NCBI RefSeq assembly: GCF_003470665.1
Contig: NZ_QRJZ01000002.1
Location: forward strand, 62,001-126,000
Direction: 5' to 3'
DNA from: Collinsella sp. AM17-1
GTDB lineage: Bacteria > Actinomycetota > Coriobacteriia > Coriobacteriales > Coriobacteriaceae
Length of the DNA: 64,000 nucleotides
A program made the translations under genes and the position numbers. Under the pieces are notes generated by a model. The model saw nothing but the letters and a program-made list of their open reading frames with translations. It had not been told where the DNA came from and did no database searches. Of the stretch, positions 41,015 to 49,029 are shown piece after piece (the stretch's first letter is position 1; every line of letters begins with the position of its first letter).

Positions 41015-42322
41015 ATGACGGAGTCCTCTCAGCATACGTCTAAGCCCCAGGTTGAGGTTGAGGCCTCGGGCGGAGATGACAATAAGAGCGCACGCCGCGG
41101 CGCCATCTTTATCGGCGTCGTGCTGGTGGGTTATATCGTCTATCTGGTGGTAACCGGGCAGATGGGGCAGTTCTGGGCCGCTATGTCGAGCGTGCAGGCG
41201 TCATGGCTCTTTGTCGCGTGTCTTTGCATGTTCATGTATCTGTTCTTTGGCATTGTGGCCTATGCGATCGCCGTATGGCTCGACCCCAATTCACCCGTCG
41301 GCATTCGCGACCTGATTTCGGTCGAGGCGAGTGGCATCTTCTTTGGCAACCTCACACCTATGATGATGGGCTCGACTCCCGCCCAGATCTACCGCCTGAC
41401 CAAGGCGGGCCAAAATGTCGGCGAGGCTGGCGCCACGCAGTTCACACGCTTTATCGTGTACCAGTTTGGCCTCGTTGCCTGGGGCGCTATCCTACTGCTT
41501 GCTCGCATGCCGTTTTTTGCCGAGCGCTATGGCGACATGACGCTGCTGTGCGTCTTTAGCTTTGGTGGGCACTGCTGCATCTTGCTGGGCATCTTCGCCG
41601 TCGCGCTCATGCCTAAGACCGTCACGCGCGTTGCCCATTGCATCATCAATTGGCTTGAGCGCATTGGTGTCTCGGCCACTAAGATCGAGGGATGGCGCAC
41701 GTTTGTCGATGGCGAGATCTACTCCTTCTCCGAGAAGTTCAAGCTTTCGGCCGGACATTTTTCTTCCATGCTGCTCACCGTGTTTATCACCATGCTGCAG
41801 CTCGCGTTTTTCTATCTGGTGCCGTATTTCCTGATGCTTGCCTTTGGCCACCACGAGGTCGACTTTTTCTCGGTCATGGCCGCGAGCGCCTTTGTCCAGC
41901 TGCTGAGCTCTGCGGTTCCCTTGCCCGGTGGAACTGGTGGCGCTGAGGGCGGCTTTGCATTGTTCTTGGGTCATTTCTTTGGGTCGGCTTCGACCGCCGG
42001 CTATCTGCTGTGGCGCCTCATTACGTTTATTGCGCCGACCATTTTGGCTGCGCCCCTGCTGGGACTTAAGAGCGCCCACAACGAGAGCATCCATGCGCGC
42101 TGGGATCGCGTGATGCGCAAACTCGGCCGCACGTCTCAGACGCCCTCTGCGCCCACTAAGCCGCACCCCACGAATGCGGTTACCGTTGATCCCAAGAAGC
42201 ACGCTCAGAAGGCTTCTGGGACCGCTAAGCCGGCTCATAAAGCCTATGTGCGCCAGACAGGTGACGGTATTTGCGTATCTCCGTCGGCACTCAATAAGAA
42301 GAAGCACCCTAAGTCGCAGTAG
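41015..42322 (+). CDS. Membrane protein of the lysylphosphatidylglycerol synthase TM / YbhN family
   Basis: A 435-residue polytopic membrane protein with about eight hydrophobic segments, similar to the flippase part of MprF and to YbhN/UPF0104. The family motif appears as PLPGGTGGAEGGFALFL, and NLTPMMMGSTPAQIYRL is the conserved loop after the third helix. MprF-type proteins flip aminoacylated lipids; stand-alone members often lack the synthase, as here, so the transported lipid is unknown. The last 75 residues are a Lys/Pro/Thr-rich hydrophilic tail. ATG 41015 has AGAAGGAG just upstream. It is followed 117 nt later by a TetR-type gene. Confidence 0.85.
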   Translation: MTESSQHTSKPQVEVEASGGDDNKSARRGAIFIGVVLVGYIVYLVVTGQMGQFWAAMSSVQASWLFVACLCMFMYLFFGIVAYAIAVWLDPNSPVGIRDLISVEASGIFFGNLTPMMMGSTPAQIYRLTKAGQNVGEAGATQFTRFIVYQFGLVAWGAILLLARMPFFAERYGDMTLLCVFSFGGHCCILLGIFAVALMPKTVTRVAHCIINWLERIGVSATKIEGWRTFVDGEIYSFSEKFKLSAGHFSSMLLTVFITMLQLAFFYLVPYFLMLAFGHHEVDFFSVMAASAFVQLLSSAVPLPGGTGGAEGGFALFLGHFFGSASTAGYLLWRLITFIAPTILAAPLLGLKSAHNESIHARWDRVMRKLGRTSQTPSAPTKPHPTNAVTVDPKKHAQKASGTAKPAHKAYVRQTGDGICVSPSALNKKKHPKSQ

Positions 42323-42438
42323 GGCAGTCGTGCGTTCTTCATGATGCTGGGCATATTTGTGCTGTATGGGGGATAATCCTCTTACGTAGATTATCTCTCA
42401 TCTGTTGATGAATGCCCGTATATCGAAGGGACACGCCC

Positions 42439-43050
42439 ATGGCCACCAGCAAACCGCGTATTGATCGCCGCATTGTTCGCAGCCGCAATGCCATCCTTTC
42501 CGCTTTCGAGCGCCTGCTCATGGAAAAGCCGCTGGCAGACATTACGGTGAGTGCCATCGCACGCGAGGCCAATGTCGACCGCAAAACCTTCTACGTGCAC
42601 TTTGGCACGGTTGACGGCCTGCTCGATGCCATTGCCGTCGATGTGGTGGAGATGATTGTCGACTCGGTCGAGAAAACGCTTGCTTCCATGGACGGCGACA
42701 CCAACGAGCGTGCCCTGGGCGCGGCGGCGACATTCTTTAAAACCGTTAACGAGGCACTGTGCAACAACTTGGTGCTCAATCGTCAGCTGATCGAGAACAT
42801 TCCGCTCGATGATTTTATGGCTCGTCTTCGTGCGCCGCTCGAGCACGAGATTGCCGAGCGCGATCTGCTGCCCCAAGGTCTCAAGGACGAGATGTTCGAT
42901 TACTATCTGGCGTTTTTGCTGTCGGGTATTATCGGTATCTATCGCACGTGGGCGCTGTCTGACGGCTCGGTTCCTATCGAGCGTGTCTCGGAGGTTGCTA
43001 ATAATCTGACGTTGAGTGGTCTTTCGAGTTTGGAATCTCGCTTGGATTAG
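42439..43050 (+). CDS. TetR/AcrR family transcriptional regulator
   Basis: A 203-residue regulator. The N-terminal HTH is RSRNAILSAFERLLMEKPLADITVSAIAREANVDRKTFYVHFGTVDGLL, split here by description as residues 14-62, with the characteristic TFYVHF turn. The C-terminal part is a ligand-binding and dimerisation domain without recognisable ligand residues. ATG 42439 has GAAGGGA upstream. Its target is not known; the adjacent YbhN-like membrane gene is the simplest candidate. It is the last gene before the high-GC cobalamin region. Confidence 0.9.
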   Translation: MATSKPRIDRRIVRSRNAILSAFERLLMEKPLADITVSAIAREANVDRKTFYVHFGTVDGLLDAIAVDVVEMIVDSVEKTLASMDGDTNERALGAAATFFKTVNEALCNNLVLNRQLIENIPLDDFMARLRAPLEHEIAERDLLPQGLKDEMFDYYLAFLLSGIIGIYRTWALSDGSVPIERVSEVANNLTLSGLSSLESRLD

Positions 43051-43051
43051 G

Positions 43052-43145
43052 TCTAGTTGGGCTCGTCGGCGTGGAAATTCCTGTTCACGAGGTTCTCCGG
43101 CGCCTTGGAGACCTCGCCGGCGTAGGAGCTATAGCCTGAGGATCC
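43052..43145 (-). pseudogene. IS3-family transposase relic at the cobalamin-region border
   Basis: On the minus strand this short piece reads GYSSYAGEVSKAPENLV then NRNFHADEPN and a TAG. This is the segment just before the catalytic domain of IS3-family OrfB (family form RYSSYxGEISPAPxNLxxRxFHAxxPNEKW). No flanking orfA, catalytic domain or end repeat is present. It lies exactly where base composition rises and the cobalamin genes begin. Confidence 0.75.
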
Positions 43146-43162
43146 TTAAATGAAAGTCCAGT

Positions 43163-44344
43163 TTATCCTTCCCACTCCAATTGGGAATCCTCCGATGCGC
43201 CTTCGCACGCTCGCATGACCTCGATACCATGCGAGCGCGCGAACTCGACGAGCTCTGCGTTGCGGGCGTTTATGGTGCCGAAGGCGGCGGGGCACACGAT
43301 AAGGCGCGCGCAGTGGACGAGGAGCTCTTTGGCGCGGGCTATGGTTTTATCCCCGATCGGCTCGAAGGCGCGCTCGGCCACGCATTCCGTCGCCAGGTCG
43401 CGCGCGAGCTCGCAGTCGATGTCCCCTTCGTGCAGAACGCCCGCGTAGAACGCCTTGCCCTGCCGGATGAGCTTGCGAAACACAGCCGACCCCGTACCTG
43501 CGCCGGCGATGACGAACGTGTGCGCATCGCCGTGCGGACGCCCAATTTCTACGCTGCTGAAGCGCTCGTTGAAGGTGCCATGTTGAAGGCCGTAGAGCTC
43601 GCCAATCGTCTCGCGCGTGAATATGTCCTCGGGCGTGCCGGCGCGGAAGACCCGGCCGTCCTTCACGCAAATCACCTTGTCGGCGCTTTTCTGCGCGAGC
43701 TCGAGTTCGTGGATGGACATGATGACGGCCACATTCCGCGATTTCGCAAGGTGGCGAAGTATTCGCAGCAGGTCGATCTGGTAGCGGATATCGAGATACG
43801 ACGTGGGCTCGTCGAGCACGAGCACACGCGGATCCTGCGCGATGGCGCGTGCGAGCATGACGCGCTGGCGTTGCCCGTCGCTTATCTGCATGAAGTCGCG
43901 CTCGGCGAGTTCTTCCACATGTGCGGTTTTCATGGCCTCGTCGACCCGACTATGGTCGTCGGGCGAGAGTGTGCCCATTCGCCCGGTGTAGGGATGCCTT
44001 CCCGTCTCTACGATATCGCGGCATGTGAGGAGCTCGGTCCGGGGGCGATCCGTCAGCATAACGGCAAGGTTCCTTGCGAACTCCGCCGTCTTCCATCGGG
44101 AAATCTCCCGCCCGTCGAGCTCGACCGCGCCGGCAAGCGGTGCAAGATGGCGTGTGATGGTTTTCAAGATGGTCGACTTGCCCGAGCCGTTCGGCCCGAT
44201 GAGCGCCACGACGTCGCCCGCGCGAACCCCCAGATCGACGCCTTCGACTACGACCTTCTTGTCGTAGCCCGCCGACAGGTCGCTTATGCGGAAAAGCGGC
44301 GCTCCGTCAGTCTGCGTTTTGGGCCGCGGCACGAATTCCCCCAT
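43163..44344 (-). CDS. btuD: Corrinoid/iron-type ABC transporter ATPase with extra C-terminal domain
   Basis: The ATPase of a BtuCD/FecDE-type importer. Walker A is GPNGSGKSTILK, the signature is ISDGQRQRVMLARA (Asp replaces the first Gly of the usual SGGQ), and Walker B is RVLVLDEPTSYLDI. The nucleotide-binding domain ends near residue 260. The remaining 130 residues form a second domain opening VIAGAGTGSAVFRKL and including AGVLHEGDIDCELARDLA, which looks like a nucleotide-binding fold and is known on some archaeal and clostridial BtuD-type proteins. ATG follows the permease stop directly, so it is the last gene of the minus-strand operon. Confidence 0.9.
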   Translation of the reverse strand: MGEFVPRPKTQTDGAPLFRISDLSAGYDKKVVVEGVDLGVRAGDVVALIGPNGSGKSTILKTITRHLAPLAGAVELDGREISRWKTAEFARNLAVMLTDRPRTELLTCRDIVETGRHPYTGRMGTLSPDDHSRVDEAMKTAHVEELAERDFMQISDGQRQRVMLARAIAQDPRVLVLDEPTSYLDIRYQIDLLRILRHLAKSRNVAVIMSIHELELAQKSADKVICVKDGRVFRAGTPEDIFTRETIGELYGLQHGTFNERFSSVEIGRPHGDAHTFVIAGAGTGSAVFRKLIRQGKAFYAGVLHEGDIDCELARDLATECVAERAFEPIGDKTIARAKELLVHCARLIVCPAAFGTINARNAELVEFARSHGIEVMRACEGASEDSQLEWEG

Positions 44345-45385
44345 CTACCTCACCCGCTTCTTCAACATGAGCGCGATGACCACCGGCGCGCCGAAGATGG
44401 CGGTGACGGCGCTGATGGAAAGCTCGACGGGAGAGAACAGCGTGCGCGCGATCAAATCGCAGCCCGCGCAAAAGATGGCGCCTCCCAAGAAGCACGCAGG
44501 AATCACGCGGATGGGCTTCGACGACTTCAGCGCCGACTTCACGAGATGCGGAACCGCGATGCCTACGAACGACACCGGACCAGCGAACGCGGTCACGCAG
44601 GCGGAGAGCATGCTCGCTAGAAGGACGAGCACCACGCGGAAGCGTTCGACGTTCACGCCGACGCTTTTCGCGTAGGCTTCACCCAGCTGGAAGGCGGAAA
44701 GGGGCTTCGATATCGCGAATACGCATGCGCTCATGATGATCACCACGACCGCGATGACCGCTACGTCGTCCCAGCTCGAACCCGAGAAGCTACCCAAAGA
44801 CCAGTTGTGCAGGTTCACGATGGACTGGTCGTCGGCGAAGGCGATGAGGAAGTTCGTCGCCGCCGAGCAGATGTATCCCACCATGACGCCCGCCACGATG
44901 AGCATGGCCATGGAACTTATGCGCCGTGCAATGAGGAGCACGAAGCCGATGGTGATAAGCGAGCCCAGAAACGCTGCGGCCACCATGGCTGGCGAGGACA
45001 TGGCCTGGTTTGCGCCCAGAAGTACGATCATCGTAAGCGCGACGACGAACTTTGCGCCCGAGGAGACGCCCAAGATGAACGGGTCGGCGATGGGGTTGTT
45101 GAAAAACGTCTGCAGCAGGAACCCGGAGAGCGAAAGTGCCCCGCCGAGAAGCACGGCTGAAAGCACGCGCGGCAGGCGAATCTCCCAGATTACCTGGCTT
45201 TCCATGGAATTTGCCGCGCCGCCCGAAAGGATGCCGGGGATGTGGTCTGCGGGCACGAGCACGCTCCCGATGCACAGGTTGGCCCCGACGAGCACGATGA
45301 GGGCAACAGCGAGCAGCGCCGTCACGACGCGATACCGCGCGGCGCGCCCCGATTCGTCGTATGCCATGGAAATCCGGCTTCTCAT
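44345..45385 (-). CDS. btuC: ABC transporter permease, BtuC/FecCD family
   Basis: A 346-residue permease with about nine or ten membrane helices, the FecCD/BtuC family that carries vitamin B12, heme and siderophores. Diagnostic blocks are RLPRVLSAVLLGGALSLSGFLLQTFFNNPIADPFILGVSSGA, quoted here as the 70-112 region, the cytoplasmic coupling loop with GEAYAKSVGVNVERFR, and GPVSFVGIAVPHLVK near 270. The start is ATG 45385, five bases after the binding-protein stop; MAYDESG at 45367 is an alternative. Substrate is inferred to be a corrinoid or related tetrapyrrole from the riboswitch and neighbours. Confidence 0.92.
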   Translation of the reverse strand: MRSRISMAYDESGRAARYRVVTALLAVALIVLVGANLCIGSVLVPADHIPGILSGGAANSMESQVIWEIRLPRVLSAVLLGGALSLSGFLLQTFFNNPIADPFILGVSSGAKFVVALTMIVLLGANQAMSSPAMVAAAFLGSLITIGFVLLIARRISSMAMLIVAGVMVGYICSAATNFLIAFADDQSIVNLHNWSLGSFSGSSWDDVAVIAVVVIIMSACVFAISKPLSAFQLGEAYAKSVGVNVERFRVVLVLLASMLSACVTAFAGPVSFVGIAVPHLVKSALKSSKPIRVIPACFLGGAIFCAGCDLIARTLFSPVELSISAVTAIFGAPVVIALMLKKRVR

Positions 45386-45389
45386 GGTG

Positions 45390-46961
45390 CTAGCCGAGCT
45401 TCCTCAGATAATGGAAGTCGCTCGCGTCATCGCCGGTGAACGCCCCGTGCAGCTCGTCGATAATGTCGGCGGTAGAAGTCATCTGCTGGTACATGTCGGC
45501 GCTTGTGACCCAGACGTTGCCGTTCTTCACGGCTTTGAACTGCGACAATAACGCGTTTTTGCCTACGAAGTCGTTCAAGGTGGCAACCGATTCGTCGATG
45601 GTGCCGTTGTAGACGATGATGTCGGCATCCTTCGCCGTCGCGTAGAAGCGCTCCATTTCGAGCGTTACTGACGAACCTGACGTCGACGCCGTCTGCGCGT
45701 CATCGAGCGCGTAGCTGCCGCCTGCAAGCTCGATCATCTGCGCCACGTAGTCGCCCGCCCGCCGCGTGACGGCGGCCCCGTTCGAGTTAATGTAGAAATA
45801 CGCCACGGTTTTACCTGACGACGCGAGCCCCGACGTTTGCTCGACGCGGGCCTTCTGCTCGTTGAACAGGTGCGTGGCCTCGTCTTCCTTGTCGAACAGG
45901 ACGCCGAAAAGCTTAATCCACTCGACGCGTCCGAGTGCTTCGGGCTCGCTCGACGACTGTTCGGTGAGCACGACGAGCCCGAGCTTCTGCAGCTTTTCCT
46001 TCACATCGGGCGTGTGGTTGATCATGGTGTTCTCTATGGCGAGCGTGCAGCCCGAGGTCGATATTCGCTCGTAGTCGGGCGCGCTGTACTTGCCGCCGTA
46101 GGCGATCGCCCCACTTTCGAGTGCGCTTTTGAAGCCCGCGACCGAGCAATCGTCGGCCTTCGTGCCCGACATTAAGATATTGTCGTTCGCATCGAGCGCG
46201 TCGACCAGGCACATCGTTGCCGACGACACGAGGTACACCTTGTCGGCGGGGCGCCTTATGACCGCGATGTCGGAGCTCAACCCATCAGGTACCTTCGCAT
46301 CTTGCGGCACCACGAGGAAGCGCTCCCCGTTCGAAATGCAGATAAGCCGCAGGCCGCCTTCGTACTCGTCGACAGTGAAGTGCTTGGCGTATTCAAGCTG
46401 AAGCGCCCCCGTCGGCTCCCAGCCGCAGCCCAAATCGGCGTTGTGGAAGTCGGCCGCGGCGCTTGAAGCCGTTCCCGCAGGGGAGCCGCCGCTTGCATCG
46501 TTGCCCGATTTCTCCTTCATGGTGGATGAGTCGAAGTGGAGCGTGTAGTCGATGGTGTGCGGCGTCGACATGGCGACGGTCTCGGCCGACACGGCGATGT
46601 CCTCGTCGAGTGTGACGGGTATCTCGAACGTGGAGTTGCCGCCGTCGTTTACGGGCGCGTAGTCCACGCCGTCGACGGTCATCTTGTCGTAGTTCGAACT
46701 CGACCAGGTGATGGTCGCGGTGTAGGTGTCGCCATCCTTCACAATTGTGGTTGGTGAGGCGATGCTTGCGCGCCCTGACCCGCCGGAAAGCGAGACGCTC
46801 ACAGTGTATTCCTGAGAGCCCGCCGTGGCACCGGTCGCGTTTGGGCTCGCACTGCACCCCGCGAAGGGAAGCGCGAGCAGGGCGACGAGAACGCAGGCGA
46901 TTACGCGCGCCGCGATGCTGTGGCGCTTCCTGTTTTCCCCCTTGGGAAGAATCGACCGCAT
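45390..46961 (-). CDS. btuF: Substrate-binding lipoprotein with N-terminal iron-transport-associated domain
   Basis: A 523-residue surface lipoprotein. A signal peptide ends in the lipobox LPFAGC (Cys36). The N-terminal domain (about 48-150) has the YTVSVSLSGGSGRASI and TITWSSSNYDKMTVDGVDY blocks of the NEAT-like iron-transport-associated domain found in Gram-positive surface proteins. The C-terminal domain (about 230-523) is a class III periplasmic-binding fold as in BtuF/FepB, with GRVEWIKLFGVLFDKEDEA and NGNVWVTSADMYQQMTS. The ligand may be a corrinoid or heme; sequence alone does not tell. It is in the riboswitch-controlled operon directly before the permease. Confidence 0.85.
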   Translation of the reverse strand: MRSILPKGENRKRHSIAARVIACVLVALLALPFAGCSASPNATGATAGSQEYTVSVSLSGGSGRASIASPTTIVKDGDTYTATITWSSSNYDKMTVDGVDYAPVNDGGNSTFEIPVTLDEDIAVSAETVAMSTPHTIDYTLHFDSSTMKEKSGNDASGGSPAGTASSAAADFHNADLGCGWEPTGALQLEYAKHFTVDEYEGGLRLICISNGERFLVVPQDAKVPDGLSSDIAVIRRPADKVYLVSSATMCLVDALDANDNILMSGTKADDCSVAGFKSALESGAIAYGGKYSAPDYERISTSGCTLAIENTMINHTPDVKEKLQKLGLVVLTEQSSSEPEALGRVEWIKLFGVLFDKEDEATHLFNEQKARVEQTSGLASSGKTVAYFYINSNGAAVTRRAGDYVAQMIELAGGSYALDDAQTASTSGSSVTLEMERFYATAKDADIIVYNGTIDESVATLNDFVGKNALLSQFKAVKNGNVWVTSADMYQQMTSTADIIDELHGAFTGDDASDFHYLRKLG

Positions 46962-46965
46962 GGCG

Positions 46966-47499
46966 TTACTTCAGTGCGTCGGCGCGCAGATCGACGCCGG
47001 CGGATTCGAATACGAGCGTGCGGTCGTACCACCGCTCCCTTTTAATGCTCCACGCGGCGCAGGCGGTGTCCTCGTCGAGCGCATCAACGGGCACGTCGTA
47101 GGTGTACTTGCCTTCCGCGTTTTCCACATAGGGGATGAAGTCGGCCTCGCTCGCGGCGGCAGCCTCGTCGCCCGTGCCCATGAAGAGCTTGCCGTAGCCC
47201 GTGCCGGAAAGTGTCATCACGCAGTGCATGGAGCCGTTTTCCACGATGAGCTGGGCGTCCACAATCCTGAACATGTTCGAGCTGGAATCTACGGTGATTG
47301 GATAGGTGCCGTCAGCCACCTTGTCGGCGGTAATGGGGGCAGCGCTTGCGCCCTCGGGCGCATCGGCCGCCTGTTCGGTCTTTTCCTGGGAATCGGCATC
47401 GCTTGCCTTTGCGCTGTCGATTGAATTTCCGCCGCAGCCGGCGAGCGAGAACGCGCAAAGCGCCGCCGACAGGGCGAAGACGAGGGTTTTCTTCAACAA
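46966..47499 (-). CDS. Small surface lipoprotein, NEAT-like / iron-transport-associated
   Basis: A 177-residue lipoprotein: TTG start at 47499 with AAAGGAA 7 nt upstream, signal peptide KKTLVFALSAALCAFSLAGC with Cys22, a 40-residue polar linker, then one domain (TYPITVDSSSNMFRIVDAQL, MTLSGTGYGKLFMG, and the YTYDVPVDALDEDT block). The domain resembles the iron-transport-associated domain in the next gene and probably binds a tetrapyrrole or passes it on. The stop lies five bases before the binding protein's start codon. The family call is by resemblance of short blocks. Confidence 0.7.
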   Translation of the reverse strand: MLKKTLVFALSAALCAFSLAGCGGNSIDSAKASDADSQEKTEQAADAPEGASAAPITADKVADGTYPITVDSSSNMFRIVDAQLIVENGSMHCVMTLSGTGYGKLFMGTGDEAAAASEADFIPYVENAEGKYTYDVPVDALDEDTACAAWSIKRERWYDRTLVFESAGVDLRADALK

Positions 47500-47564
47500 G
47501 GAGGGGTTCCTTTCAATCGGTTCGACCGCCCGCGTCGTGCGGTGGGCAGGCGGGATGCGAATGA

Positions 47565-47606
47565 AACGGGCATGCGCCGTCAGTCGGGGAAAGGCGCATG
47601 CCCGTT
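47565..47606 (-). terminator. Intra-operon hairpin after cbiK
   Basis: A perfect 14-bp stem (AACGGGCATGCGCC / GGCGCATGCCCGTT) with a 14-nt loop, followed on the minus strand by TTCATTC. It lies between cbiK and the lipoprotein gene and could end most transcripts after cbiK or protect its mRNA. Confidence 0.6.
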
Positions 47607-47644
47607 GCACGGGGACACGACCGGCGCCCCCGTGCGCGGCGAGT

Positions 47645-48571
47645 TTACAGCTTGGCGATGGCGTCGTCCACGTGCGAGACGTAGATGTCGTCGACCGCGG
47701 CGTTCTGTCCCAGACCCTGGAGCAGGCACGTCACTTCGAAGCCGGCGGCAACGAACTTCGCAGCCCAGCTGTCGGGGTCGGTCTCGTCTGCCATGTCGTT
47801 GTTCGCGTGGTCGCCCGCGACCACCATGAACGGCGCGAGCACGGCCTTCTTGTAGCCTGCGGCGCTCGCGGCGGCGATAACATCCTCGCAGGTCGGTTCA
47901 GCCTCGACGGTGCCGACGAAGAACTGCGTCAAGCCCTCGTTCTTGAACACTTCCTGCATCTTGGCATAGTCGGCGTTGGAATCGGCTTCGGTGCCGTGGC
48001 CCATGAGGCACAGCGCCGTCTCGCCGTCGTCGAAGGACGCCATGTTCTCCTTAATGGCTGCGGCCACCTTCTTGTAGTCGTCGTCGGAGGTGAGCAGCGG
48101 GTCGCCGAGCGAGATCTTGTCGAACTTGTCGGCGTACTTGTCGAGCTCGTCTTTCACGTCGGAGTATTCCAGGCCAGCCATGAGATGCGTCGGCTGCACG
48201 ACGATTTCCTTCACGCCGTCTTCCACGCAGCGGTCGAGCGCCTCGGTCATGTTGTCGATCGTAATGCCGTCGCGCTTCTTCAGCTTGTCGATAATGATCT
48301 GCGCGGTGAAGGCGCGGCGGATGTCATAGTCCTGCCAGTACTTCTCGCGGATAGCGTCTTCGATGGCGCCGATGGTGATGTGGCGCGAGTCGTTGTAGCT
48401 CGTGCCGAAGCTCGTGACGAGGATGACCGGCTTCGCGGCCTTCTCCTTTTCACTCGATTTCTCGGAACTCGCGGAGGTGTTGGAGCAGCCCGCGAGCGCG
48501 ACTCCGGCGAGCGCGACGGCTCCGGTTGCTGCGGCGCCCATGAAGCCGCGGCGTGACATCTGGTCGGACAT
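47645..48571 (-). CDS. cbiK: Tat-exported CbiK-type sirohydrochlorin cobaltochelatase lipoprotein
   Basis: A 308-residue protein with a twin-arginine signal (SRRGFMG, residues 6-12), a hydrophobic core and a lipobox LAGC (Cys29), so it is exported folded and anchored at the outer face of the membrane. The mature part is a CbiK chelatase: ILVTSFGTSYNDSR, the metal His in VVQPTHLMAGLEY, MGHGTEADSNADY, and PFMVVAGDHANNDMA are all family blocks. CbiK normally inserts cobalt into sirohydrochlorin in the cytosol; exported forms are known in Desulfovibrio. ATG 48571 has AAAGGAA upstream; upstream codons are non-coding. First gene after the cobalamin riboswitch. Confidence 0.92.
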   Translation of the reverse strand: MSDQMSRRGFMGAAATGAVALAGVALAGCSNTSASSEKSSEKEKAAKPVILVTSFGTSYNDSRHITIGAIEDAIREKYWQDYDIRRAFTAQIIIDKLKKRDGITIDNMTEALDRCVEDGVKEIVVQPTHLMAGLEYSDVKDELDKYADKFDKISLGDPLLTSDDDYKKVAAAIKENMASFDDGETALCLMGHGTEADSNADYAKMQEVFKNEGLTQFFVGTVEAEPTCEDVIAAASAAGYKKAVLAPFMVVAGDHANNDMADETDPDSWAAKFVAAGFEVTCLLQGLGQNAAVDDIYVSHVDDAIAKL

Positions 48572-48669
48572 GGTTTTTCCTTTCCTCGGTTTGCCGGTCC
48601 CCCGGCGACAGTTGCTTGTCGGCACAAGCGAAAGAAAAGCGCACCCCTCGGGGTTCACAAGGAGCTAAC

Positions 48670-48815
48670 GCCACGGCGATGCCGTGAGGAAAAGGCGAAG
48701 CAGTCTGGCTTGGGGCGCGAGGCGGTTCGCCCGCGCGTCCTATACAGTAATGTCCCTTGCCCAGGATTCCCACCTGGTTCCCTCCGCAAGCCAGCGCGGG
48801 CTGTGCGGGCGCCGC
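48670..48815 (-). promoter_or_regulatory. Cobalamin riboswitch
   Basis: Read on the minus strand: GGGAACCAGGTGGGAATCC, then GGGACATTACTGTA, then AAGCCAGACTGC as the B12-box-like segment. These are the conserved GGGAA, GGTGxAATCC, ACTGT and AGCCAG landmarks in correct order and spacing, flanked by pairing GC-rich arms. A CACGGC / GCCGTG hairpin and the cbiK leader follow. It should turn the operon off when adenosylcobalamin is plentiful. Confidence 0.88.
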
Positions 48816-49029
48816 GCCGGTCATTTCCTTTTATCCGATTGTCATATGCTCGTTGCCGAAACTTTTACTATGATAGTGGGCACTTGTGAACGTGTCAAAG
48901 CCAGGGCGGGCCGCATTGCGCCTCCTGCCTGCGTATTTGCGCCGATTGCCGCCGCAGGCGCCGTGTTTTGCCCGCTGCGCGAATGGCGGCGTAAACGGTT
49001 GCGATGAGAAACGGGAAGGGAAGGCTCGG
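48816..49029 (+). other. Divergent leader between the two cobalamin operons
   Basis: No gene is seen. It must hold the plus-strand promoter of the biosynthetic operon, for which TATGAT near 48870 is a possible -10. GGGCACTTGTGAACG...AAAGCCAGG (48878-48905) faintly resembles the 3' half of a cobalamin riboswitch on the plus strand but lacks the 5' landmarks. GC-rich hairpins near 48950 are unassigned. Confidence 0.4.

Noticed and set aside
43960-44344. Idea that the btuD C-terminal domain is a CbiZ amidohydrolase
   Set aside because: The extra domain is too short and lacks CbiZ-like blocks; the glycine-rich start suits a nucleotide-binding fold instead.
43181-44620. 479-codon plus-strand frame over the btuD-type gene
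   Set aside because: Shadow of the ATPase; the minus strand has Walker motifs and correct operon context.
47306-48556. 416-codon plus-strand frame over cbiK
   Set aside because: Antisense to a clear CbiK; no domain or start context.
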